Source: an uncultured Clostridia bacterium (GTDB lineage Bacteria; Bacillota; Clostridia; Oscillospirales; Acutalibacteraceae). From it: a stretch of DNA of 7,917 nucleotides. The stretch is taken from positions 1-7,917 of the forward strand of contig CAMGDK010000065.1 of NCBI GenBank assembly GCA_946042285.1, read 5' to 3'. Both the position numbers and the translations under genes were made by a program. Positions 1 through 6,393 of the stretch are shown here, piece by piece (positions within the stretch are counted from its first letter, which is position 1; each line of letters begins with the position of its first letter). The notes below the pieces were generated by a model. It ran no database searches. It saw only the letters and a list, made by a program, of their open reading frames with translations, and was not told the DNA's origin.

Positions 1-2
1 AA

Positions 3-881
3 TTATTTATTATTTATTAACTTTCCCTTCTTCTTGTTAACGGGAAACAGTCTTTTGGTAACAATTATATCATCATATGTTTTTTTAGCTCTGATTTGAA
101 TCCAAAATCTTTTATCACAGCTTTCGCATATTCCGGCATTTTTAAAGGTGTTGTTCAAGAATTCATATTTGTTGACAGGTACCACCCTTCCTTTACATGA
201 AGGGCAAATTAACTCCTGTTTATTTATATCAAAATCATTACAAACCGGATTGCTGATAAAATAATTTTTAAATGTCAATCGCTCAAAAAAATCGAAATCA
301 CATTTAACAACATAGCCATTAAACCTTTTCTCATCAAATACCTTTTTGAAGCACCTTGCAGTTACATAACAATCATCAAGCGCTCTGTGAAAGCTTATAT
401 CGTCAATGTTTATTCCAAACGCCTCGGCACAATTGGTAAGCCCGATTTGATTCATATTATCAGGCAATCCCTCAATAAAGCTCATGCAGTATTTTTGTGC
501 ATCTGCATACTTTTTCATAAATTCAATTGTAGATGTACCTTTAAATTTTTTAAAATTGCTAATCAATGTATGCAAATCACTATTTGACCAACTAAGGAAT
601 ACATTATCATCGTTACCGCACCAACGAGAAAAATCATTGAAGGCATCGTTAAAATCAACACCCTTTTCCCTAATCTCCTCGATGGTTATATGAGTAAGCT
701 TTTTAAATCGGGAGCCAAGCTTTCGCGATAAACGCGGCTTAATCAATTGCTTAAATGAATCAACAACCTCAAGATTCGAATTGAGCTTAAGCGCTCCGAT
801 TTCGATAATCTCATTTATCCCTTTTTTAGTTTTATAGTTGTATGCATTATTCCATTCAAGATCAAAAATAATATAATTCAT
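3..881 (-). CDS. DEDDh-family 3'-5' exonuclease with C-terminal four-cysteine (zinc-ribbon-like) module
   Basis: The 292-residue protein opens with an exonuclease fold of the DnaQ/KapD/RNase T type. The acidic pair D7 and E9 (FDLEW) is motif I, D102 (SWSNSDLH) is motif II, and H165 with D170 (FHRALDD) is the H-x4-D motif III. All metal ligands and the general-base histidine are present, so it should be active and remove nucleotides from 3' ends. Whether it acts on DNA or RNA cannot be told. After the nuclease domain (about 1-185), a basic extension carries CPSC (226-229) and CESC (252-255), the spacing of a small zinc-binding module that probably helps bind nucleic acid or a partner. The ATG is preceded by a modest GGAAG only 3 bases away. 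The gene starts 14 bases beyond the secG terminator T-run and has no clear promoter of its own, so it may depend on readthrough. The stop codon is at 3-5, so the gene is complete. The family call is firm, the biological role unknown. Confidence 0.9.
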   Translation of the reverse strand: MNYIIFDLEWNNAYNYKTKKGINEIIEIGALKLNSNLEVVDSFKQLIKPRLSRKLGSRFKKLTHITIEEIREKGVDFNDAFNDFSRWCGNDDNVFLSWSNSDLHTLISNFKKFKGTSTIEFMKKYADAQKYCMSFIEGLPDNMNQIGLTNCAEAFGINIDDISFHRALDDCYVTARCFKKVFDEKRFNGYVVKCDFDFFERLTFKNYFISNPVCNDFDINKQELICPSCKGRVVPVNKYEFLNNTFKNAGICESCDKRFWIQIRAKKTYDDIIVTKRLFPVNKKKGKLINNK

Positions 882-894
882 ATTCTTCCACTGT

Positions 895-928
895 AAAAAA
901 AATTAACCTTGCACAAGCAAGGTTAATT
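895..928 (-). terminator. Rho-independent terminator of secG
   Basis: A perfect 12-bp inverted repeat (901-912 with 917-928, arm AATTAACCTTGC) encloses a four-base loop. On the minus strand it is followed by an unbroken T-run (the A-run 895-902 on the plus strand). It begins 11 bases after the secG stop. It sits immediately upstream of the exonuclease gene, so it should either separate the two genes or attenuate expression of the second. The stem is AT-rich apart from CCTTGC, so some readthrough is plausible. Confidence 0.9.
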
Positions 929-938
929 ATCTTAATTC

Positions 939-1190
939 TTATCCTATAAACAAAAATACAAGAAATGCTGCAAGAACTATAATAAAGAATAACACAATCA
1001 ACCATTTTGTAATTCTCTCAAGCTTTGCTTCAATAGTTCTGCCCTTTGACTTACCGAGGAATGTTTCAGCACCACCGGCAATTGCGCCTGAAAGGTTCTG
1101 TGAACGGCCCTCTTGCATAAGTACAACGATTGTTATAATAATAGATGCAATAATCAAAACTGCACCGAAAATATAATGATACCAAAGCAT
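939..1190 (-). CDS. secG: Preprotein translocase subunit SecG
   Basis: This 83-residue inner-membrane protein is the small accessory subunit of the SecYEG channel and assists SecA-driven protein export. It shows the full family plan: a first hydrophobic segment (about 5-24), the conserved cytoplasmic loop with MQEGRSQNLSGAIAGGAETF (25-44) and FLGKSKGR, a short amphipathic stretch, and a second hydrophobic segment (about 62-82) ending at the C-terminus. The length is normal for Firmicutes SecG. The ATG start follows a strong GGAGG (1198-1202) with a 7-base spacer. The gene has its own promoter and terminator, so it is probably a single-gene transcript, although no good terminator separates it from the topoisomerase operon upstream. 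In Bacillus-type genomes secG is commonly followed by rnr and smpB; here a different 3'-5' exonuclease follows. Confidence 0.96.
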   Translation of the reverse strand: MLWYHYIFGAVLIIASIIITIVVLMQEGRSQNLSGAIAGGAETFLGKSKGRTIEAKLERITKWLIVLFFIIVLAAFLVFLFIG

Positions 1191-1223
1191 AGTATTTCCT
1201 CCACTGCGTTAAATTACTTATGG

Positions 1224-1252
1224 ATTATATCACACAAATACTTATAATGCAA
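1224..1252 (-). promoter_or_regulatory. Sigma-A-type extended -10 promoter of secG
   Basis: On the minus strand a perfect extended -10 (TGATATAAT, plus coordinates 1224-1232) lies 17 bases from a weak -35 TTGCAT (1247-1252). The TG one base upstream of TATAAT can compensate for the poor -35. Transcription should start near 1217, giving a leader of about 27 bases that contains the secG ribosome binding site. The assignment rests on sequence match only. Confidence 0.75.
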
Positions 1253-1271
1253 GTGTTTTTTTATTTATTAT

Positions 1272-3512
1272 CTAAAAAGTGAGCTGTTCTGCATTATCAG
1301 CTTCGCCGGGTAATGCACCTGCAGCAGGTAAATTTTTCGCTCTAAAGCGCCAAGCCTTTTCAAATTCACCCTCTTGATAAAGATGAACCGATGTAACCTT
1401 TTGCGTCTTCTTAAGCTTCATGGCAGCAACACCCTGTGAATCCTTTGTTGATTTAGGTGTAATAACCGCAGTATTCACAAGAAGCATTTTTCCGCCTGAG
1501 GAGCACAAAACAAGTTCCGTGTCCTCCTTTATATACAAGGCTTGGGCAAGCTGAGATTTGTTGCTGTACGCATTTATAAGCTTCTTTCTGTTTGTCTTGG
1601 TAGCATAAGCGTTAATGTCAATTTTTGCAAGCTTTCCGTTTTCGAAAACAAATATCATATATCCGGAATACTCGCTCAAAACCGCCATATAAACAACTAA
1701 CTCTCCTTCGTCCATATCAAGAAGAGAAGGAATGTAGTCACCAAGTACAGAAGCCTTTGTATCGGCGAGGTCATTCACCTTAGCCTTATATACTTGATTC
1801 ATATTGGTAAAGAACAGCAATTCGTCTTTATTTGAACATTCGATTTCAGGAAGTAATGTGTCACCTTCCTTAATTTTTTGCTCACCGCTCAGTCTTAAAT
1901 TAGCCGTCTTAATCTTTTTAAGATAACCGTGTGCAGAAAGGAACAGAGTAACAGGATAATCTGCAATCTCCTCGGTAGCGTCCTCAGAAAATTCCTCTAT
2001 CTCGTAAAGGACCTCACTCTTTCTTCCGTTATCATACTTTTTAACCACCTCTTGAAGCTCATTTACAATGATTTTCTTCATTTTACCCTTGCTTGCAAGA
2101 GTTGCTTCAAGGTCTGAAATTTCGCCCTCAAGCAATTCAATATCTTTAATTCTCTTGAGGATATATTCCCTGTTAAGATGACGCAGCTTGATTTCAGCTA
2201 CATATTCAGCCTGAACCTCATCAATACCAAATCCAATCATAAGGTTAGGTACAACCTCATTTTCGCTTTCTGTTTCTCTAACAATCTTAATTGCTTTATC
2301 AATATCAAGAAGTATTTTTGACAAGCCTTTAAGAAGATGCAGCTGACTGCGCTTTTTATCAAGATTATAGCTGATTCTTCTTCTAATGCACTCAAGTCTA
2401 AAATCAATCCACTCAAGCAAAATGGATTTTACACCTAAAACCATAGGTCTGCCTTTGATAAGCACATTAAAATTACAACTAAACGAGTCTTGAAGAGGTG
2501 TTATTTTGTACAGCTTTTGCATGAATTTATCGGGATCAATACCACGCTTAAGGTCAACAGTAATCTTCAAGCCTGACAAATCGGTTTCATCACGAATATC
2601 ATTGATTTCTTTAATCTTGTTTGTCTTAACAAGCTCAACAATTTTGTCAATAACAGCCTCTGATGTCGTTGTTGACGGAATTTGAGTAATATCAATGCAA
2701 TTGTATTTCTTATCATAGGAATACTTTGCACGAACCTTTACAGAGCCTCTTCCTGTTTCGTAAATTCGTTCAAATTCATCCTTATCATAAATAACATATC
2801 CGCCGCCGACAAAATCCGGTGCGCTCAATGTGTCGCTGATTACATGATCGGGATTTTTAAGCAAAGCAATAGTAGTGTCGCATATTTCTTTAAGATTAAA
2901 CGATGCAATTGATGAAGCCATACCGGCAGCTATACCCGTTGTAACATTACAAAGAATTGACGGAAATGTTACAGGTAAAAGCTTTGGCTCCTTTGTAGTG
3001 TTGTCATAGTTATCCACAAAATCAACGGTGTCGGATTTAATATCATCAAAAAGCTCATGACAAATAGGTGCAAGCTTTGCCTCTGTGTAACGAGACGCTG
3101 CATACACCATGTTTTTGCTGTATGCCTTACCAAAGTTTCCTTTAGACTCGACATAGGGATAAAGAAGTGACTCGTTACCCCTCGAAAGTCTAATCATAGT
3201 TTCATAAATCGCAGCATCACCGTGAGGATTAAGCACCATGGTTCTGCCGACGATATTTGCACTCTTAACAGTACCTCCCTGTAAAAGTCCCATGTTGTAC
3301 ATTGTGTAAAGCAGCTTTCTGTGTGACGGCTTAAATCCGTCAATTTCAGGAATAGCACGAGAAAGTATAACACTCATGGCATAAGGCATAAAATTACTTT
3401 TAAGAGTATCGGAAATTATTTCATTCTTTACCTGACCGGCACCCTTAATATGAACATTGTCAGCAAGGGAATTATTCCTGCTTTCTATATCTTCTTTTCT
3501 TCTTTTAGCCAA
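1272..3512 (-). CDS. parC: Type IIA topoisomerase A subunit, ParC/GyrA-like (divergent topoisomerase IV-like)
   Basis: This 746-residue subunit cuts and rejoins double-stranded DNA. The breakage-reunion core runs from about 35 to 500: SRAIPEIDGFKPSHRKLLYT (51-70, winged-helix region), PHGDAAIYET (96-105), the catalytic tyrosine Y142 after R141 (ASRYTEAKL), VDNYDNT, the intercalating-isoleucine region TTGIAAGM (191-198), and a coiled-coil/tower region (about 370-495). The C-terminal part contains four or five degenerate beta-pinwheel blades (near 521-534, 563-579, 617-633, 665-681) and no QRRGGKG GyrA box, which argues for a relaxing/decatenating topo IV rather than a supercoiling gyrase. The length matches ParC. 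Departures from consensus: the usual GKYHPHGD reads VLNPHGD, and the quinolone-contact serine is A100. The start is TTG with AAGGAGGGG eight bases upstream; the next in-frame ATG is residue 42, already inside the conserved domain. It follows the B subunit by 13 bases and is certainly cotranscribed. The family is certain; ParC versus a second GyrA is an inference. Confidence 0.9.
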   Translation of the reverse strand: MAKRRKEDIESRNNSLADNVHIKGAGQVKNEIISDTLKSNFMPYAMSVILSRAIPEIDGFKPSHRKLLYTMYNMGLLQGGTVKSANIVGRTMVLNPHGDAAIYETMIRLSRGNESLLYPYVESKGNFGKAYSKNMVYAASRYTEAKLAPICHELFDDIKSDTVDFVDNYDNTTKEPKLLPVTFPSILCNVTTGIAAGMASSIASFNLKEICDTTIALLKNPDHVISDTLSAPDFVGGGYVIYDKDEFERIYETGRGSVKVRAKYSYDKKYNCIDITQIPSTTTSEAVIDKIVELVKTNKIKEINDIRDETDLSGLKITVDLKRGIDPDKFMQKLYKITPLQDSFSCNFNVLIKGRPMVLGVKSILLEWIDFRLECIRRRISYNLDKKRSQLHLLKGLSKILLDIDKAIKIVRETESENEVVPNLMIGFGIDEVQAEYVAEIKLRHLNREYILKRIKDIELLEGEISDLEATLASKGKMKKIIVNELQEVVKKYDNGRKSEVLYEIEEFSEDATEEIADYPVTLFLSAHGYLKKIKTANLRLSGEQKIKEGDTLLPEIECSNKDELLFFTNMNQVYKAKVNDLADTKASVLGDYIPSLLDMDEGELVVYMAVLSEYSGYMIFVFENGKLAKIDINAYATKTNRKKLINAYSNKSQLAQALYIKEDTELVLCSSGGKMLLVNTAVITPKSTKDSQGVAAMKLKKTQKVTSVHLYQEGEFEKAWRFRAKNLPAAGALPGEADNAEQLTF

Positions 3513-3518
3513 ATAAAT

Positions 3519-3527
3519 CCCCTCCTT
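3519..3527 (-). promoter_or_regulatory. Ribosome binding site setting the TTG start of parC-like gene
   Basis: AAGGAGGGG on the minus strand lies eight bases (measured from GGAGG) before a TTG codon at 3510-3512, and no ATG is near. The 5' end of the site overlaps the TAA stop of the upstream subunit (3526-3528), a layout that favours translational coupling and equal production of the two subunits. Confidence 0.85.
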
Positions 3528-5505
3528 AGCTTACATCTGCAACATCAAGATACAGATGACCGAAATCAGAAATATATTCTTTTCTTCCCTCAAGGTTATC
3601 GCCCAAAAGCAAATCAAATATTTGCGATGTTCTTTCTGCTTCATCGGGAGTCACCTTAATCAAACGCCTTGTTGCAGGATTCATGGTAGTCAAAGCCATC
3701 ATTTCAGCTTCGTTTTCACCAAGTCCTTTAGAACGCTGAACCTTGTACTTTTGATCTCCTATTTCTTTTTTTATTTCATCCATTTCAAGCTCGTTATATG
3801 CAAAATAGGTTTGATCCTTACAGGTGACCTCGTAAAGCGGTGATTCGGCAATATACACCTTACCCGCCTCTATAATTTTCGGCATAAGCCTGTAAATCAT
3901 TGTCAGGACAAGCGTTCTAATGTGAAATCCATCAACGTCGGCATCGGTACAAATCAAAACCTTTGACCACTTAAGGTTGTCCATATCGAACATAGACAAA
4001 TCCTTTGCCGCCTTGCTTTTAACCTCAACGCCGCATCCAAGCACTTTGATTAGGTCGGTAATTATTTCGTTTTTAAATATCTTATCGTAATCGGATTTAA
4101 GACAATTTAAAATTTTACCCCTTATCGGCATAATTGCCTGAAACGATGCATCTCTCGCCTGCTTACAGGCACCGAGCGCAGAGTCACCCTCAACAATAAA
4201 TACTTCTCTTTCGTTAACATCCTTTGATCGACAGTCAACAAACTTTTGAATTCTGTTTGTCATGTCAACCTTTGTTTGAAGAGAGGTTTTTAATGACTTT
4301 CTTGTGTTTTCAGCCTTAACCCTTGCACGCATGTTGATAAGAACCTGATTGCAAATCTTATCGGCATCCATTTTATTCTCAATAAAATAAACCTCAAGCT
4401 GTTTGCGGAAGAAGTCAGTCATAGCCTCCTGAATGAACTTATTGGTAATAGCCTTTTTTGTCTGGTTTTCATAGGAGGTTTGTGTAGAGAAAGAAGAAAC
4501 AACAAAAATAACACAATCCTCTACATCCTGAATATTGATTTGAGAATCGGTTTTAAGATATTTATTGTTAGCCTTTAGATAAGCGTTAATTTGATTTACA
4601 AAAGCGCTTCTAAATGCTTTTTCAGGGGCACCTCCATACTCAAGAAAGCTTGAGTTATGAAAATATTGCTTAAGCTGTTTTTTAAGAGAAAAGCAGATGG
4701 CAGCCTTAATTTTAAGCTTATACTCAGGCAAATCCTCTCTATCTCTGCCCTTTCTCTCACACTCCCAATACTGAGGTGTGGTAAAAGCGTTATCGGCAGA
4801 AAGCTCCTTGACATAATCCATAATACCGTCGTTATAGCGGTACTCAAATGTTTCAAACTTTGAAGCTGAAATCTGATTCTTAAGTATAAACTTTACTCCG
4901 TCATTAACAATAGCCTGTCTTTTAATCGTTTCCTGATAGTATTCAAGAGGGATATTTATGTCTGTGAACACAGCTAAGTCAGGCTTCCACTTAATTCGTG
5001 AGCCTGTATCCTTTTTATCGTATTTCTCCTTCGTAAGGCCGCCGATGTTTTCGCCTTTTTCAAAATGAAGAGTATATTTATATCCGCCGGTATGAATTTC
5101 TGCATCCATATACTCGGAAGCATACTGTGTAGCACAAAGTCCGAGACCGTTAAGACCGAGAGAAAACTCATAATTATCTCCGCCGTTTTCGTACTTACCG
5201 CCGGCGTACATTTCACAGAATACAAGCTCCCAGTTATATGCGTCTTCATTCTTATTGTAATCAACAGGAATACCTCTGCCGAAGTCCTGCACCTCTACCG
5301 AACCGTCTATGAAACGGGTAACAACAATTTTGTTACCGAAGCCCTCTCTTGCCTCGTCAATAGAGTTAGACATTATTTCAAATACAGAATGCTCACAGCC
5401 CTCAAGACCGTCAGAGCCGAAAATAACAGCAGGTCTTTTTCTGACTCTGTCCGCACCCTTTAAAGATTTAATGCTATCGTTACCATATTCTTGTTTTTTA
5501 GCCAA
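3526..5505 (-). CDS. parE: Type IIA topoisomerase B subunit, ParE/GyrB-like (divergent topoisomerase IV-like)
   Basis: With the TTG start this is a 659-residue ATPase subunit that closes a gate on DNA and drives strand passage with its A-subunit partner. Domains in order: a GHKL ATPase (about 10-205) with catalytic E43 and Mg-binding N47 (VFEIMSNSIDEA), D74 in DFGRGIP and the lid GLNGLG (117-122); a transducer domain with the QTK loop (Q348-K350); and a TOPRIM domain with EGDSA (E439), TDADVDG (D521, D523, D525) and RSKGLGE. The length fits ParE or short GyrB without the proteobacterial insert. DFGRGIP and GLNGLG differ from the usual DNGRGIP and GLHGVG. An ATG six bases upstream (5509-5511) would give 661 residues, but its Shine-Dalgarno would almost touch it, so TTG at 5503-5505 is preferred. 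It is first in a two-gene operon with the A subunit, behind its own promoter. A second gyrB copy is possible but less likely. Confidence 0.9.
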   Translation of the reverse strand: MAKKQEYGNDSIKSLKGADRVRKRPAVIFGSDGLEGCEHSVFEIMSNSIDEAREGFGNKIVVTRFIDGSVEVQDFGRGIPVDYNKNEDAYNWELVFCEMYAGGKYENGGDNYEFSLGLNGLGLCATQYASEYMDAEIHTGGYKYTLHFEKGENIGGLTKEKYDKKDTGSRIKWKPDLAVFTDINIPLEYYQETIKRQAIVNDGVKFILKNQISASKFETFEYRYNDGIMDYVKELSADNAFTTPQYWECERKGRDREDLPEYKLKIKAAICFSLKKQLKQYFHNSSFLEYGGAPEKAFRSAFVNQINAYLKANNKYLKTDSQINIQDVEDCVIFVVSSFSTQTSYENQTKKAITNKFIQEAMTDFFRKQLEVYFIENKMDADKICNQVLINMRARVKAENTRKSLKTSLQTKVDMTNRIQKFVDCRSKDVNEREVFIVEGDSALGACKQARDASFQAIMPIRGKILNCLKSDYDKIFKNEIITDLIKVLGCGVEVKSKAAKDLSMFDMDNLKWSKVLICTDADVDGFHIRTLVLTMIYRLMPKIIEAGKVYIAESPLYEVTCKDQTYFAYNELEMDEIKKEIGDQKYKVQRSKGLGENEAEMMALTTMNPATRRLIKVTPDEAERTSQIFDLLLGDNLEGRKEYISDFGHLYLDVADVS

Positions 5506-5511
5506 AACCAT

Positions 5512-5517
5512 CCCTCC
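5512..5517 (-). promoter_or_regulatory. Ribosome binding site that decides a TTG start for parE-like gene
   Basis: GGAGGG on the minus strand directly abuts an ATG (5509-5511), too close for that ATG to be used. The TTG two codons later (5503-5505) lies seven bases from GGAGG, an ideal distance. The coding sequence then begins TTG GCT AAA, the same first three codons as the downstream partner gene. Confidence 0.7.
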
Positions 5518-5540
5518 GAATTGAGTTCATACATTATGCT

Positions 5541-5570
5541 ATTATATACTACATGTTGTGTTAAAGTCAA
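5541..5570 (-). promoter_or_regulatory. Sigma-A-type promoter of the topoisomerase operon
   Basis: On the minus strand a -35 TTGACT (5565-5570) and a perfect -10 TATAAT (5541-5546) are separated by 18 bases. Transcription should begin near 5534, giving a short leader of about 30 bases before the TTG start. It lies just beyond the gatD terminator region, so the topoisomerase genes form an independent unit. No operator-like repeat is visible in the leader. Confidence 0.8.
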
Positions 5571-5604
5571 GAAAAAATAATAAATAGAGGAATTATCAAA
5601 GATA

Positions 5605-5653
5605 TTATAAAATATAAAAGCCGGAATTATCATCTGTTTGATAACTCCGACTT
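5605..5653 (-). terminator. Rho-independent terminator of the murT-gatD operon
   Basis: The minus-strand transcript can form a continuous 15-bp stem (5653-5639 with 5632-5618) with two G-U pairs and a six-base loop (AACAGA in RNA sense). It is followed by a U-rich tract TTATATTTTATAA (about 5605-5617). It starts 17 bases after the gatD stop. The wobbles are normal pairs only in the minus-strand RNA, which supports minus as the working strand. Confidence 0.9.
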
Positions 5654-5670
5654 ATATTATATCGACATTT

Positions 5671-6393
5671 TTATTTAATATACAATTTCATGACCTGAGC
5701 TCTTGCTTTTTCTTCAAGTGAATCATCAAGCGGTTCTAATTCACATTTACCGTATCTGTTTTCAATAGCCTTTGAAATCAGCAAATCAGCAAGCTGAGGA
5801 TTCTTCGGTAGGATTGGACCGTGAGAGTATGTGCCGAATGTGTTGTTGTAACGAACTCCCTCGGTTGAATCCTCACCGTTATTACCAAAGCCTTTAATAA
5901 CCTTGCCTAACGGTTCAACTCCGTCTCCGAGATATGTTCTGCCGCTGTGATTCTCAAAGCCGACAACCTCTATACCCTCTTTTGTCTTAAAGGCATAGTT
6001 TCCAATCATTCTTTCCTCTCTGCCTTCGGTATAAAAATCAATAGCACCGATATAGTCAAGCATTTTACCGTCATAGGTTTTGTAATATTTACCAAGCATT
6101 TGATAACCGCCGCAAATGGCAAGCATGGCTGCTCCGTTGTTTATTGCCTTTGAAATTTGAACATCCTTTCCTCTTTTCAAATCATCGAGCAAAACATCCT
6201 GTTCAAAATCCTGACCGCCACCGATAAACAAAATATCATAGTCGTCTGCATTAAAGCTCTTTCCCATTGTGATTTGATCAACCAAAACATCAATGCTTCT
6301 TGCTTTAAGTCTTTGGGTAAGAGCAATGATATTTCCCCTGTCGCCATAGAGATTTAACATATCAGGATATAAATGAGCAATTCTAATTATCAT
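5671..6393 (-). CDS. gatD: Lipid II isoglutaminyl synthase glutaminase subunit GatD
   Basis: This 240-residue class I glutamine amidotransferase of the CobB/CobQ-like type hydrolyses glutamine and passes ammonia to MurT. The complex converts the alpha-carboxyl of D-glutamate in lipid II to D-isoglutamine in the cytoplasm, before the precursor is flipped. The nucleophile is C94 in LAICGGYQMLG and the matching histidine is H191 in GTYSHGPILPKNP. The N-terminal LYPDMLNLYGDRGN and the IGGGQDFEQ segment are typical of the family, and the length agrees with known GatD. The third triad position is not obvious here; in this family it has been proposed to come from MurT. I chose ATG at 6391-6393 because it overlaps the murT TGA as ATGA and lies eight bases from AAGGAG (6402-6407). 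A TTG two codons upstream is only two bases from that site. The tight coupling to murT and the shared terminator support one complex. Confidence 0.95.
   Translation of the reverse strand: MIIRIAHLYPDMLNLYGDRGNIIALTQRLKARSIDVLVDQITMGKSFNADDYDILFIGGGQDFEQDVLLDDLKRGKDVQISKAINNGAAMLAICGGYQMLGKYYKTYDGKMLDYIGAIDFYTEGREERMIGNYAFKTKEGIEVVGFENHSGRTYLGDGVEPLGKVIKGFGNNGEDSTEGVRYNNTFGTYSHGPILPKNPQLADLLISKAIENRYGKCELEPLDDSLEEKARAQVMKLYIK

Noticed and set aside
1240..1261. Plus-strand ACTT...AAGTG followed by seven or more Ts
   Set aside because: It has only a four-base stem and no plus-strand gene ends there. The same bases are better explained as the secG promoter region.
1273..1302. Possible terminator at the end of the ParC-like gene (AGCTG/CAGCT stem, then five Ts)
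   Set aside because: The stem is only five base pairs with an 11-base loop, lies within the coding sequence and is separated from the T-run. It is too weak to call, so the operon's 3' end remains undefined.
1317..1329. Short palindrome ACCTGC-A-GCAGGT inside the ParC-like gene
   Set aside because: It is explained by the repeated Leu-Pro/Ala-Ala-Gly codons of the C-terminal tail and has no flanking signal.
5065..5463. 132-residue open frame on the plus strand opposite the ParE-like gene
   Set aside because: It lies wholly inside a gene with clear conserved motifs, has no ribosome binding site I can see and reads as composition-driven antisense. It is a shadow frame.
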